DNA of 64,000 bases from Algoriphagus sp. PAP.12 (GTDB taxonomy: Bacteria > Bacteroidota > Bacteroidia > Cytophagales > Cyclobacteriaceae): the NCBI RefSeq assembly GCF_026652115.1, contig NZ_JAPPSQ010000003.1:62001-126000 (forward strand). The letters run 5' to 3'. Made by a program: the position numbers and the translations under genes. The notes beneath the pieces were generated by a model. It worked only from the letters and a program-made list of their open reading frames with translations, was not told where the DNA came from and ran no database searches. This document shows positions 55,911-64,000 of this stretch, piece by piece (position 1 is the stretch's first letter; each line of letters begins with the position of its first letter).

Positions 55911-55940
55911 AAAGGCTTTCAGAAATGGAAGCCTTTTTTA
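55911..55940 (+). terminator. Terminator of tRNA-Met
   Basis: AAAGGCTTTC (55911-55920) pairs with GGAAGCCTTT (55928-55937), followed by TTTA. It lies directly after the tRNA 3' end. Confidence 0.85.
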
Positions 55941-56081
55941 TTTTACACCTATGAAATCTTACTATATGGCATTTTGAATTTTGCTCCTTAAGAAAGAAGG
56001 TTAAATTCAGGCATTTAATTCTCCACAAAGTATCTATCTATTCATGTGATCATAAGGAATTAAAATTCCTATTTTTAATGA

Positions 56082-57398
56082 ATGACATCACCCAAAATAA
56101 AGAATCCACCCACCTCATTTTTTGAAAAATTAAAATTTCTTGGACCTGGGTTTATCCTTTCTGCCTCCATCGTCGGATCAGGAGAATTAATAGCGACCAC
56201 CGTATTGGGTGCAGAAGGTGGGTTCATTACATTTTGGGTTATTTTAGTGAGTTGTTTGGTAAAAGTTGCCATCCAATTAGAGTTTGGTAAAAACAGTATC
56301 ATTACAGGAAATCCTATGATGAAAAATTTCACTGAATTGCCGGGGCCTGGCAAGTGGGCTGTATGGATGACATTTTTGTTGACTTCATTTAAAATAGTCC
56401 AAGTTGGTGGCATGATCGGGGGCGCTGCAATTGCCTTGAACTTACTATTTCCCTTCCTCTCCCCATTCCACCTCGTTTTTGTGCTCGGGATAGTTTCTAG
56501 TTTATTGATCTTCAAGAACTATTATTTTGTGGTTGAGCGGACATCTATTCTCCTGGTCTTTGCATTTACTGTTTTCACCTTAGTTTCCCTGACCGCTGTC
56601 AATTTCAGCCCATATGGCTTCTCTTTCAATGACGTGGTGAGCGGATTGACTTTTCAACTACCCCCTCATTTGATCTTTGTGGCAATAGGGGCATTTGGAA
56701 TTACAGGAGTAGCTAGTGATGAAATCATTGCATATACCTATTGGTGTCAGGAAAAAGGTTACGCCAAGTTTTCAGGCGTAAATGATGGAAGTGAGGCTTG
56801 GAAAAATCGAGCTAACGGTTGGATCAAAATCATGTATCTTGACGCAATTGTTGCCATGATCATCTATACCCTTGTCACAGCTGCATTTTACTTATTGGGA
56901 GCATCCATATTGCATGGAAACACTGCAATACCTGCTGGAAATGAGTTGATAGAGACTTTAGCGAATATATATACTGAAACCCTCGGAGAAAAAGCTAAAG
57001 ACGTCTACATCCTAGGTTCCTTTTTTGTCCTTTTTTCAAGTGTTTTTGCAACACTCGCCTACTGGACACGCCTATTTCCTGATATTTTTGGTGAGCTAGG
57101 TTGGATCAATTGGCCTCATGAAAAATCAAGGGCTAAATGGGTAGCTATTCTATCTTGGAGCTTCCCAGTACTTTGGGCTTTTGCATTTGTATTTGTAAAG
57201 CTTCCAGCCTTCATGGTTTTATTTGGTGGAGTGGTCGGCTCCATCCTATTACTTTTGGTTGTATATGCAGCTATACACTTTAGATTAAAAAATAATCCGT
57301 TGAACTTGGCCTCAGGAAACTTTTCTAGTTTCTTGTTTTGGTTAAGCGTGATTTCAATTGGCGCAGTTTCACTCTATGGGATCATTAAGCTTTTTTGA
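56082..57398 (+). CDS. Nramp-related transporter lacking canonical metal-binding motifs
   Basis: A 438-residue membrane protein with about eleven helices and the overall plan of the Nramp family. The first helix reads LGPGFILSASIVGSGELIATT where metal-transporting Nramps have D-P-G-N, and helix 6 reads GITGVASDEIIAYTYWC instead of the M-P-H motif. Both key substrate-contact sites are therefore replaced. Transport of another ion or a non-metal substrate is likely. It is monocistronic, tail to tail with the DUF4038 gene. Confidence 0.75.
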   Translation: MTSPKIKNPPTSFFEKLKFLGPGFILSASIVGSGELIATTVLGAEGGFITFWVILVSCLVKVAIQLEFGKNSIITGNPMMKNFTELPGPGKWAVWMTFLLTSFKIVQVGGMIGGAAIALNLLFPFLSPFHLVFVLGIVSSLLIFKNYYFVVERTSILLVFAFTVFTLVSLTAVNFSPYGFSFNDVVSGLTFQLPPHLIFVAIGAFGITGVASDEIIAYTYWCQEKGYAKFSGVNDGSEAWKNRANGWIKIMYLDAIVAMIIYTLVTAAFYLLGASILHGNTAIPAGNELIETLANIYTETLGEKAKDVYILGSFFVLFSSVFATLAYWTRLFPDIFGELGWINWPHEKSRAKWVAILSWSFPVLWAFAFVFVKLPAFMVLFGGVVGSILLLLVVYAAIHFRLKNNPLNLASGNFSSFLFWLSVISIGAVSLYGIIKLF

Positions 57399-57411
57399 CA
57401 AATCTCCCTTC

Positions 57412-59046
57412 CTATTGCTTTTGAAACTTATCTAACACCAAGACCATGTCTTGATTCTTGATATTTTCAATGACTAGGAAATGATCATCATAGCTAATTT
57501 CAGCTTTTTCATAGGAGCTGGAAACTGGATTAAACCATTTAGCATCAAACATTTCATTTTTCATATTGTATATCTCGACCGTCTCTTTTATAGGTATATA
57601 CAAAACTATTTTGGATCTATCTTCATTAGCAACTACCGATACAAAATGACTAAAATCATCATCTCCTGGTTGGTATACTAATAAATCTGTAGCCGGTTTC
57701 AATTCCCACCACTCCATAGAAGTAAAAAACTCATGTAGATACCCCATTTGAATACTTCCTGGTAACTCTAGGCTTTCTTTCCAGCGGCTTACATGTCCAG
57801 AAGGCCCATGGTTTTCGATCTCCTCTCCTTCTCTGAGCCAAGGCCAGATTCCATTTGCTCCATACGTTATTCCGGCAACTGGAGCTGCAAAAACAGACCA
57901 ATACCATGCGTTTCTAATATCCCGAGGACTGGCATCCTTTCTAATATCTTCATAAAGCGGCTCAGTATTTATAAAAGGTAAAGGACGAATCTTGGACCAA
58001 CGATCAGAAATTGGTCCTTTATTAATCCAGTTGACTGTTCCTTCAGCTTTGGAGTGTGAGGACTGATAGGTATATACCTCATACCATGGTTCATCTTCAT
58101 AAGTATCACCAACCCAACTCAAACCATGCGGATGGAGTGTCACCAAACCTTGATATTTTCCTTCACCAAAAACCTCCTCCCCGATTGATTTCCAGCGATC
58201 TTCCAGATCTCCGTAATACTTCCCATCCCCACCCAAATTCCACAAAACATGATTTCCTTGATATCTGGCGACTATGTATTTGGCAAGTATGACAGCCTCT
58301 CTGATTGGCAAATAGTATCCCGGACTAAACTCAGTTCCCTCACCAAATGGCAAAGCCCATAAAATCACCGGTGAAACCAACAAACCTTTTCGATTAGCCT
58401 CTTCTACCCTTTCATCGATTCTTTTGAAAAATTCGGGATTGATCTGGATATGTCCACTTCCAGTAAAAGCTACCTCTCCTTCCCCATTTTTTTCACTTCC
58501 TCTCCACTGGGTCGTCACCAATTGGATCGTATTGTAGGAATTCTCGAGCCTGTTCTTCAAATAATACTCCCATTCCTCAGAAGTTGATTTTAATGCTCCA
58601 TTCCAAGCAGTACAAGCTGTCCAAAAGAAAGGAGTACCATCTTGATGCCTAAGCTGATAAGTTCCCGGAAAATGGACAATGGGCCCCTTTTGAAAAAGGT
58701 CAAGGTCGCTTTCTGGAGCAGTACACTCAAATGTCCCCTCAATATTGTTTAAACCAGTATTTTCTTGGTCAGAGGAACTGGAAACAAAAACCCATGTCCC
58801 AATCTCATCGGGCATAAAACGAACTTTCCAGGAATTTCCGCCATCCCAAAAGCCGCGAACAGTCTTCTTTACCCCAGTTGGAGAGGTAAATATTATTTCA
58901 AAATTCTGAACTTGATAAATCGGATCTGAATATTCTTTCGAACTCTTGAATTCATACTCAAACCGGTCATAAACCGGGACTTGACCAAAAGTCAAAGTGG
59001 AGATTGAAAATAATACAATACTAAAAATAAAAGATTTCGAGTTCAT
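57412..59046 (-). CDS. Secreted DUF5060/DUF4038 (apiosidase-like) glycoside hydrolase
   Basis: A 544-residue exported protein with a signal peptide ending near TFGQ (residue 22). The N-terminal DUF5060-like beta-sandwich (about 25-115; VKRFM-type W-K-V-R-F-M-P segment) is followed by a TIM barrel (DUF4038, about 130-420) with HVLWNLGGDGKYYG and LPFINTEPLYEDI providing the likely catalytic acids, then a small C-terminal beta-domain. Relatives act on plant or algal polysaccharide side chains (for example apiosidases). The GH16 gene lies 49 bases upstream in the same orientation. Confidence 0.75.
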   Translation of the reverse strand: MNSKSFIFSIVLFSISTLTFGQVPVYDRFEYEFKSSKEYSDPIYQVQNFEIIFTSPTGVKKTVRGFWDGGNSWKVRFMPDEIGTWVFVSSSSDQENTGLNNIEGTFECTAPESDLDLFQKGPIVHFPGTYQLRHQDGTPFFWTACTAWNGALKSTSEEWEYYLKNRLENSYNTIQLVTTQWRGSEKNGEGEVAFTGSGHIQINPEFFKRIDERVEEANRKGLLVSPVILWALPFGEGTEFSPGYYLPIREAVILAKYIVARYQGNHVLWNLGGDGKYYGDLEDRWKSIGEEVFGEGKYQGLVTLHPHGLSWVGDTYEDEPWYEVYTYQSSHSKAEGTVNWINKGPISDRWSKIRPLPFINTEPLYEDIRKDASPRDIRNAWYWSVFAAPVAGITYGANGIWPWLREGEEIENHGPSGHVSRWKESLELPGSIQMGYLHEFFTSMEWWELKPATDLLVYQPGDDDFSHFVSVVANEDRSKIVLYIPIKETVEIYNMKNEMFDAKWFNPVSSSYEKAEISYDDHFLVIENIKNQDMVLVLDKFQKQ

Positions 59047-59095
59047 GATTTAACAACTAGATTAGCAACAGTCAAGATAACAGAATTCTATTATT

Positions 59096-59980
59096 TCACT
59101 CAACCTTTTGATATACACGCACATAATCAACGAGATATTTACCTGGGAATTCTGAATTACTTGGATCGCCACCATTGGAGCCAATGGCCATATTCAACAG
59201 GATATAATGTGGTTGATGAAAAGGATTACTTCCATCTGGATTGATGGTTTCCTCCAAATTGACCTCATTCAAAACCTGATCATCCAAGGATAGGATGATT
59301 TTCTTTTCATCCCACACCATTTTCCAAATGTGATACTTCTGTGGCCATTCTGGATCTTTCTCTAAAAAATCTTTAAAGGTGATCTTTGCCTCATCCCATG
59401 CAGCTCTCTTATCAGGATGAGCCCAAGCCGCATTGGCTAAAATAGTGGCTTCCCCATCCACTCGGTAATATTCCATCACATCAACCTCCCCATTGGCTGG
59501 CCAGCCTTTTTCCATACCCACCGTCCAGATAGCAGGCCACATTCCCAAAGCTGTATCTATTTTTGCTCTGACCTCAAGTATCCCGAATTGGAAGGAATAG
59601 TTCCCCCTTGTATGAATTAAAGAGGAGCTGTACTCAGCAAACTCTCTATTCTTCCTCCAATCTTGACTCTCAGGATCAAATTTTGAATTTGGAATCTTTT
59701 CCCTCTTTCCTGTAATCACCAAATTTCCATCTTTTACTTCGGCGTTTTCCGGTTGATACCATTGGAGTTCATTGTTGCGAACAAAACCATGCTCATGAGA
59801 CCAAAAAGTAGAATCTGGTTTTCCGGAATAATCGAATTCATCTCCCCAAACTAAATCAAAGCCTTCGTATGGGCCTGATGTATTAATTTCTTCTGAGTCT
59901 TGATTTTGTGAAGAAGATGGTTGGCACTGGAAAAAAATCAGACTAATAATAAGGAAAACTGGGATTCGGTTGGTTTGCAT
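59096..59980 (-). CDS. GH16 family beta-glucanase/laminarinase-type lipoprotein
   Basis: A 294-residue exported endoglycosidase. The ATG at 59980 gives a signal peptide (MQTNRIPVFLIISLI) with a Cys after FFQ that may be lipidated. The GH16 catalytic motif E-V-D-V-M-E lies in WPANGEVDVMEYY, and the flanking FGILEVRAKIDTALGMWPAIWT and HIWKMVWDEKKI are typical. It probably cuts beta-1,3-glucan such as laminarin or a related algal glycan. It forms a gene pair with the DUF4038 enzyme and is separated from the upstream rplT gene by a terminator. Confidence 0.85.
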   Translation of the reverse strand: MQTNRIPVFLIISLIFFQCQPSSSQNQDSEEINTSGPYEGFDLVWGDEFDYSGKPDSTFWSHEHGFVRNNELQWYQPENAEVKDGNLVITGKREKIPNSKFDPESQDWRKNREFAEYSSSLIHTRGNYSFQFGILEVRAKIDTALGMWPAIWTVGMEKGWPANGEVDVMEYYRVDGEATILANAAWAHPDKRAAWDEAKITFKDFLEKDPEWPQKYHIWKMVWDEKKIILSLDDQVLNEVNLEETINPDGSNPFHQPHYILLNMAIGSNGGDPSNSEFPGKYLVDYVRVYQKVE

Positions 59981-60046
59981 AAGGAAGGTTTGATTGAATT
60001 CTAAAAATAAACCTTCCAAAAAATCTTCGGCACCCATTAAAATAAA

Positions 60047-60072
60047 AAAGCCTTCCCGGGTAGGAAGGCTTT
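60047..60072 (-). terminator. Terminator of the infC-rpmI-rplT unit
   Basis: AAAGCCTTCC (60047-60056) pairs perfectly with GGAAGGCTTT (60063-60072); on the - strand the hairpin is followed by TTTTTATTTT. It lies just after the rplT stop. Confidence 0.9.
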
Positions 60073-60095
60073 CCGCTAAATAAGGTAAGCAAACC

Positions 60096-60440
60096 TTATT
60101 TAACTCTTTCAACTACAGCTTTGAATGCCTCTGGGTGGTTCATAGCCAAATCAGCCAAAACCTTACGGTTTAGCTCAATGTCAGCTTTTTTCAACATACC
60201 CATGAATTGAGAATAGGAAATACCGTGCTCTCTAGCACCGGCGTTGATACGTTGGATCCACAAAGCTCTGAATTCTCTTTTCTTCGCTTTTCTGTCTCTG
60301 TACGCATACTGAAGACCTTTCTCATACTTGTTTTTTGCTACAGTCCATACGTTGCTACCTCTTCCGAAGTAACCTCTTGTGGCTTTAAGCACTTTTTTTC
60401 TTCTTGCTCTTGACGCTACTGCGTTTACTGATCTAGGCAT
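60096..60440 (-). CDS. rplT: 50S ribosomal protein L20
   Basis: A 114-residue 23S rRNA-binding assembly protein. [36 protein letters not shown] and [20 protein letters not shown] match the family. It ends the conserved infC-rpmI-rplT block; L20 often represses its own operon in other bacteria. Confidence 0.96.
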   Translation of the reverse strand: MPRSVNAVASRARRKKVLKATRGYFGRGSNVWTVAKNKYEKGLQYAYRDRKAKKREFRALWIQRINAGAREHGISYSQFMGMLKKADIELNRKVLADLAMNHPEAFKAVVERVK

Positions 60441-60538
60441 AATCTTTTGTTTTTTGACACTTGGTGTTCCGATTTCTCGAACTCTTTAGACCAAAGCATC
60501 TGGTGAATAAATAAACCTTAATTTTTAAAACAGGTTGA

Positions 60539-60733
60539 TCAGATTCTCAACATGTCTCTTACTCTACCCTCATCGGATTCGTGAACCAAACCAGCTTTGG
60601 TCAGTTCTCTCTTTCTTTTGGTAGACTTCTTAGTTAGGATGTGGCTTTTGAAAGCGTGTTTCCTTTTGATTTTTCCTGTTCCGGTCAAAGCGAATCGCTT
60701 CTTAGCGGAAGATTTGGTTTTTACTTTTGGCAT
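60539..60733 (-). CDS. rpmI: 50S ribosomal protein L35
   Basis: A 64-residue basic ribosomal protein ([37 protein letters not shown]). Located between infC (24 bases upstream) and rplT. Confidence 0.96.
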   Translation of the reverse strand: MPKVKTKSSAKKRFALTGTGKIKRKHAFKSHILTKKSTKRKRELTKAGLVHESDEGRVRDMLRI

Positions 60734-60757
60734 TTTGCTGTTTGTATTTAGTTGAAA

Positions 60758-61309
60758 TTATTTCTTCGCTTGCTTCGGCGCGATGAAGATGCTCATTCTT
60801 TTTCCTTCCAATTTAGGAAGCTGCTCCACTGCTCCGTAATCTTCCAGAGCCTGTGCGAACCTCAACAATAACATCTCACCTCTTTCCTTAAATACAATAC
60901 TTCTACCGACGAAGTGCACATAAGCTTTGACTTTGGCACCTTCTTTCAAGAAGTTGATGGCATGCTTCAATTTGAAATTGTAGTCATGTTCATCCGTATT
61001 AGGTCCGAACCGAATTTCTTTCAAAACAACCTTTGCCGCATTGGCTTTAATCTCTTTTTGTTTCTTCTTCTGCTCGTATTTGAATTTGGCATAATCCAAA
61101 ATCTTACAAACAGGAGGATTCACATTCGGAGAAATCTCTACTAGATCGAGGTCATTGTCTTGGGCAAGTTTTAGTGCTTTATCTAGTGAAAGGACGGCAT
61201 TTCCGCCATCTACGTATTCACCTACTAATCGTACTTCTCTGGCCCTAATTCTCTGGTTCACCTTATATGGTTCTTCCTGTCGACCTCTTTTTGGATTTCT
61301 GTCTCTCAA
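60758..61309 (-). CDS. infC: Translation initiation factor IF-3
   Basis: A 183-residue factor that prevents premature subunit joining and checks the start codon. The N-domain ([15 protein letters not shown]), linker and C-domain ([34 protein letters not shown]) are complete. There is no in-frame ATG at the start; the frame opens with TTG at 61309, and an in-frame ATT at 61354 would add 15 residues. A non-ATG start fits the known autoregulation of infC through rare start codons. It follows thrS by about 85 bases. Confidence 0.92.
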   Translation of the reverse strand: MRDRNPKRGRQEEPYKVNQRIRAREVRLVGEYVDGGNAVLSLDKALKLAQDNDLDLVEISPNVNPPVCKILDYAKFKYEQKKKQKEIKANAAKVVLKEIRFGPNTDEHDYNFKLKHAINFLKEGAKVKAYVHFVGRSIVFKERGEMLLLRFAQALEDYGAVEQLPKLEGKRMSIFIAPKQAKK

Positions 61310-61394
61310 GTTAGCTTTAGTTGTTTTTTTGAAATTGACTGCAAATATCGGAATTATTTCTAAATTCTAAAAAGCAGAAGAAAATTTTCCAATT

Positions 61395-63344
61395 TTATTC
61401 TCTACTCAGTGATTCTGAAATAATCCCTTGAAAATACTTTATAAACTCCTCCGGTGAGAAGTTACCGATGTCTCCCTCCCCGTGTTTGCGGACAGAAAGT
61501 TTTCTTTCTTCTTGTTCTTTTTCCCCTACAATGATCATAAAAGGGATTTTTTTCACTTCGGCATCTCTGATTTTTCGACCGATTTTTTCATCACGATTGT
61601 CGATAGACCCTGAAATGTCATGCTCGTCTAAAATAGCTTTAATTTCTTCAGCATACCCAACAAATTTCTCAGAAATAGGCAAAATAGTCAATTGCTCTGG
61701 AGAAAGCCAAAGTGGGAAATTACCAGCACAGTGCTCGATTAAAACTGCCACAAAGCGTTCCAAAGAACCAAAAGGTGCTCTGTGGATCATCACTGGTCGG
61801 TGCTTTTGATTGTCCGAGCCAATGTATTCCAATTGGAATCTATCTGGCAACTGGTAGTCTACCTGAATAGTTCCCAACTGCCACTTTCTACCCAAAGCAT
61901 CTTTCACCATAAAGTCCAGCTTAGGACCATAGAATGCCGCTTCACCTAATTCAGTGACGGTATTCAAGCCTTTTTCAGCCGCTGCTTCAATGATCGCAGT
62001 TTCAGCTTTGTTCCAAGCTTCATCTCCTCCGATGTATTTGGATGGATTTTCCGGATCTCTCAAAGAAATCTGAGCGGTATAATCATCAAAGCCCAAAGCC
62101 TTGAATACATACAATACCAAGTCGATTACCTTGATAAATTCCTCTTTCACCTGATCAGGTCTACAGAAAATGTGTGCATCATCCTGAGTAAATCCTCTTA
62201 CACGGGTCAATCCATGTAATTCACCGCTTTGCTCGTATCTATAAACAGTTCCAAATTCCGCATAACGGATAGGAAGCTCTTTGTAAGAACGTGGCTTATA
62301 TTTGTAAATCTCACAATGGTGAGGGCAGTTCATCGGTTTCAATAGAAACTCCTCCCCTTCGTTTGGAGTAGCTATCGGCTGGAAAGAATCCTTTCCATAT
62401 TTTTCATAGTGTCCTGAAGTCTCATACAATGCCTTATGGCCGATATGAGGAGTAGTTACTTGCTGATATCCAGACTTATCCTGAGCTTTTTTCAAGAAGT
62501 TCACCAGTCTTTCTCTCAACAAAGTACCTTTTGGCAACCACAATGGAAGTCCCATTCCTACCTTTTCAGAGAAGGTAAAAAGCTCCAATTCACGTCCCAG
62601 TTTTCTGTGGTCACGCTTCTTGGCTTCTTCCAACATGGTCATGTATTCCTGAAGCTCTTTGGCCTTCGGGAAAGTCACCCCGTAAATACGAGTCAACATT
62701 TTGCGGTTTTCATCACCTCTCCAATACGCACCAGCGATATTGGTCAACTTCACTGCTTTGATGAAACCGGTATTCGGGATATGAGGTCCACGGCAAAGAT
62801 CCGTGAAATTTCCTTGCTCATAGAACGTAATCGAACCATCTTCCAATCCTTCCAACAGGTCTAATTTGTATTCGTCGCCTTTCTCCTGGAAGTAGCTAAC
62901 AGCATCTTGCTTAGAAATATCCTTTCTAACATACTCATTCTTTTGGCGAGCCAATTCGATCATCTTCTGTTCGATCTTTTCTAGCTCAGCACCTTCCAAG
63001 GTATGATCACCGAAATCTACATCATAGTAAAATCCTGTTTCGATTGGAGGTCCAATACCAAATTTGATTCCTGGATACAATGCTTCCAAAGCTTCCGCCA
63101 ACAAGTGGGCAGATGAATGCCAGAAGGTGTTTTTTCCATCACCGTCATTCCAAGTAAGCAATTGTACATCTGCATCAGCCTCGATCGGGCGGGTAGCATC
63201 CCAAACCTGACCATTTACTTTCGCAGCAAGAACGTTCCTAGCCAAACCCTCGCTGATACTGGCAGCAATCTGTAGCCCGGTAGTTCCTTGTTCATACTCC
63301 CTCACCGATCCATCCGGCAGGGTAATTTTAATTTGTTGTGACAT
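61395..63344 (-). CDS. thrS: Threonine-tRNA ligase
   Basis: A 649-residue aminoacyl-tRNA synthetase. The TGS domain (about 1-60), the editing domain with H-x4-H ([11 protein letters not shown], near residue 75), the class II core (motif 2 [34 protein letters not shown] type, zinc-binding Cys in MNCPHHC) and the C-terminal anticodon domain are all present. The ATG at 63344 is chosen because it starts the TGS domain directly (MSQQIKITL). It heads the thrS-infC-rpmI-rplT order. Confidence 0.96.
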   Translation of the reverse strand: MSQQIKITLPDGSVREYEQGTTGLQIAASISEGLARNVLAAKVNGQVWDATRPIEADADVQLLTWNDGDGKNTFWHSSAHLLAEALEALYPGIKFGIGPPIETGFYYDVDFGDHTLEGAELEKIEQKMIELARQKNEYVRKDISKQDAVSYFQEKGDEYKLDLLEGLEDGSITFYEQGNFTDLCRGPHIPNTGFIKAVKLTNIAGAYWRGDENRKMLTRIYGVTFPKAKELQEYMTMLEEAKKRDHRKLGRELELFTFSEKVGMGLPLWLPKGTLLRERLVNFLKKAQDKSGYQQVTTPHIGHKALYETSGHYEKYGKDSFQPIATPNEGEEFLLKPMNCPHHCEIYKYKPRSYKELPIRYAEFGTVYRYEQSGELHGLTRVRGFTQDDAHIFCRPDQVKEEFIKVIDLVLYVFKALGFDDYTAQISLRDPENPSKYIGGDEAWNKAETAIIEAAAEKGLNTVTELGEAAFYGPKLDFMVKDALGRKWQLGTIQVDYQLPDRFQLEYIGSDNQKHRPVMIHRAPFGSLERFVAVLIEHCAGNFPLWLSPEQLTILPISEKFVGYAEEIKAILDEHDISGSIDNRDEKIGRKIRDAEVKKIPFMIIVGEKEQEERKLSVRKHGEGDIGNFSPEEFIKYFQGIISESLSRE

Positions 63345-63449
63345 AAAATTGTGTTGGCCTATACAAACAGGCAATTGGTTTAAGCTGCAAATATGCCAAA
63401 TGTGTATTCAAAGGAAAAATTTCAGGGAAGGGAATAATGAAAAGAACCG

Positions 63450-64000
63450 TTATTTCTTTAGGGTATAAATAATAAGAACTGGATTTTCAGAATCTTTGGC
63501 TGCTGTAGCCACTTCAGCAAACTTTTTCCCTTTTCCATTGATATAGGATTCAAAGGCTTCTTCCCCGAATTCTTCTTTTTTCTTCATTAAACTTTCAAAA
63601 AGGGAAACTCCAGGGATTCTTTTCCCCATTTTTCTCTCTCCAAATCTCAAATATGGGAAATAGTTGTTTCCCGATTCATCTAAGTCATTTTCAATATTAA
63701 AATTCAAGACTGCCGTTTCCCTATTATTTCGATCATAAAAGACTGAGTAATTCTTTTCTTCGTAACTAAATCGAGCAAACAAAAAGTCTTCTCCAACATT
63801 CCAAAAATAAGGCACAAAGTAGAGCTTAGCCCTTTTATTGATAAATTCCATTTCTTCCAAGCCATTCAATTCTTCACTGTTCCGTTTTAGCTCCTCCAAA
63901 TCCTGAGCATAGCTTCCATAATCAAACACCAATCGGGGAACAAACTCTTCATTTTGCAATTGAAAAATTGTGTCCTGAAATGGCATAGTATAATACAAAC
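63450..64000 (-). CDS. C-terminal part of an exported beta-propeller-like protein (5' truncated by the window)
   Basis: At least 182 residues continuing past the window end, since the frame is still open at 64000 and only a TTG is available as a start. The segment YYTMPFQDTIFQLQNEEFVPRLVFDYG, the charged middle portion and the ending NPVLIIYTLKK resemble the last blade of Bacteroidota six-bladed beta-propeller proteins (DUF4934/DUF5128 type). These are usually lipoproteins of unknown function. The call rests on pattern memory only. Confidence 0.45.
   Translation of the reverse strand, partial: LYYTMPFQDTIFQLQNEEFVPRLVFDYGSYAQDLEELKRNSEELNGLEEMEFINKRAKLYFVPYFWNVGEDFLFARFSYEEKNYSVFYDRNNRETAVLNFNIENDLDESGNNYFPYLRFGERKMGKRIPGVSLFESLMKKKEEFGEEAFESYINGKGKKFAEVATAAKDSENPVLIIYTLKK

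Overview
The window looks like a chromosomal segment of a heterotrophic member of the Bacteroidota, most likely family Cyclobacteriaceae (Algoriphagus-like). The grounds are Bacteroidota-style protein families (a 287-residue primary sigma factor, BshB1, secreted lipoproteins with planctomycete-type dehydrogenase domains, M13/M1/M20 exported peptidases), moderate A+T content, rarely visible Shine-Dalgarno sequences, and the conserved blocks thrS-infC-rpmI-rplT and rpsO-pnp near rpoD. The assignment is inferred from family resemblance, not from a database search.

Layout. Positions 1-5761 (+): a tightly packed, partly overlapping amino-sugar/sugar operon with a sugar permease (5' end outside the window), NagA, two Tat-exported Gfo/Idh/MocA oxidoreductases and a heparan-glucosaminide-acetyltransferase-like membrane protein. 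6182-13760 (+): a three-gene unit of a CxxCH lipoprotein, a phospholipase C/acid phosphatase-type phosphoesterase and a single-chain molybdenum hydroxylase (xanthine dehydrogenase-like). 13959-16781: a large secreted glycosidase. 17139-24267: four exported peptidases (M13, M20, M24, M1). 24348-27648 (-): a cytochrome-c-terminated PVC-type dehydrogenase lipoprotein and a MoaF-like lipoprotein. 27819-28796 (-): an A+T-rich, stand-alone archaeo-eukaryotic-type primase domain protein of mobile-element type. 29084-30550: a DASS anion symporter. 30891-33111: a tiny membrane ORF, LytS-type kinase and LytTR regulator, preceded by a twin direct repeat with 21-bp periodicity. 33126-39639: an AraC/cupin regulator divergent from an operon encoding a ThuA/propeller/azurin-like fusion lipoprotein, a ketose-epimerase-like TIM barrel and a cytosolic Gfo/Idh/MocA oxidoreductase. 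40255-42951 (-): another PVC-type lipoprotein, with cytochrome c and F5/8 (discoidin-like) domains.

From about 43.3 kb onward the content is mostly housekeeping: tRNA-Thr, DUF349 protein, YqgE, PdxH, BshB1, M23/LysM endopeptidase, TrxB, RpoD, PNPase, S15, an LptF/LptG-type permease, a START-like protein, tRNA-Met, an atypical Nramp-like transporter, two secreted glycosidases (DUF4038 and GH16), then the rplT-rpmI-infC-thrS block and the 3' part of a likely beta-propeller protein cut by the window end.

Theme. The first 43 kb is rich in exported carbohydrate-oxidation and degradation functions with several alternative periplasmic electron-transfer modules (c-type haem in three proteins, an azurin-like copper site in one). 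The best candidate for an undescribed system is the 34.1-39.6 kb operon: an exported sugar-dehydrogenase-like fusion ending in a blue-copper domain, coupled to cytosolic keto-sugar-type enzymes. Short palindromic repeats (core CAAGTC-N4-GACTTG) and a second short intergenic repeat recur in the 3' flanks of several genes. No CRISPR array, complete IS element, prophage or rRNA gene was seen.
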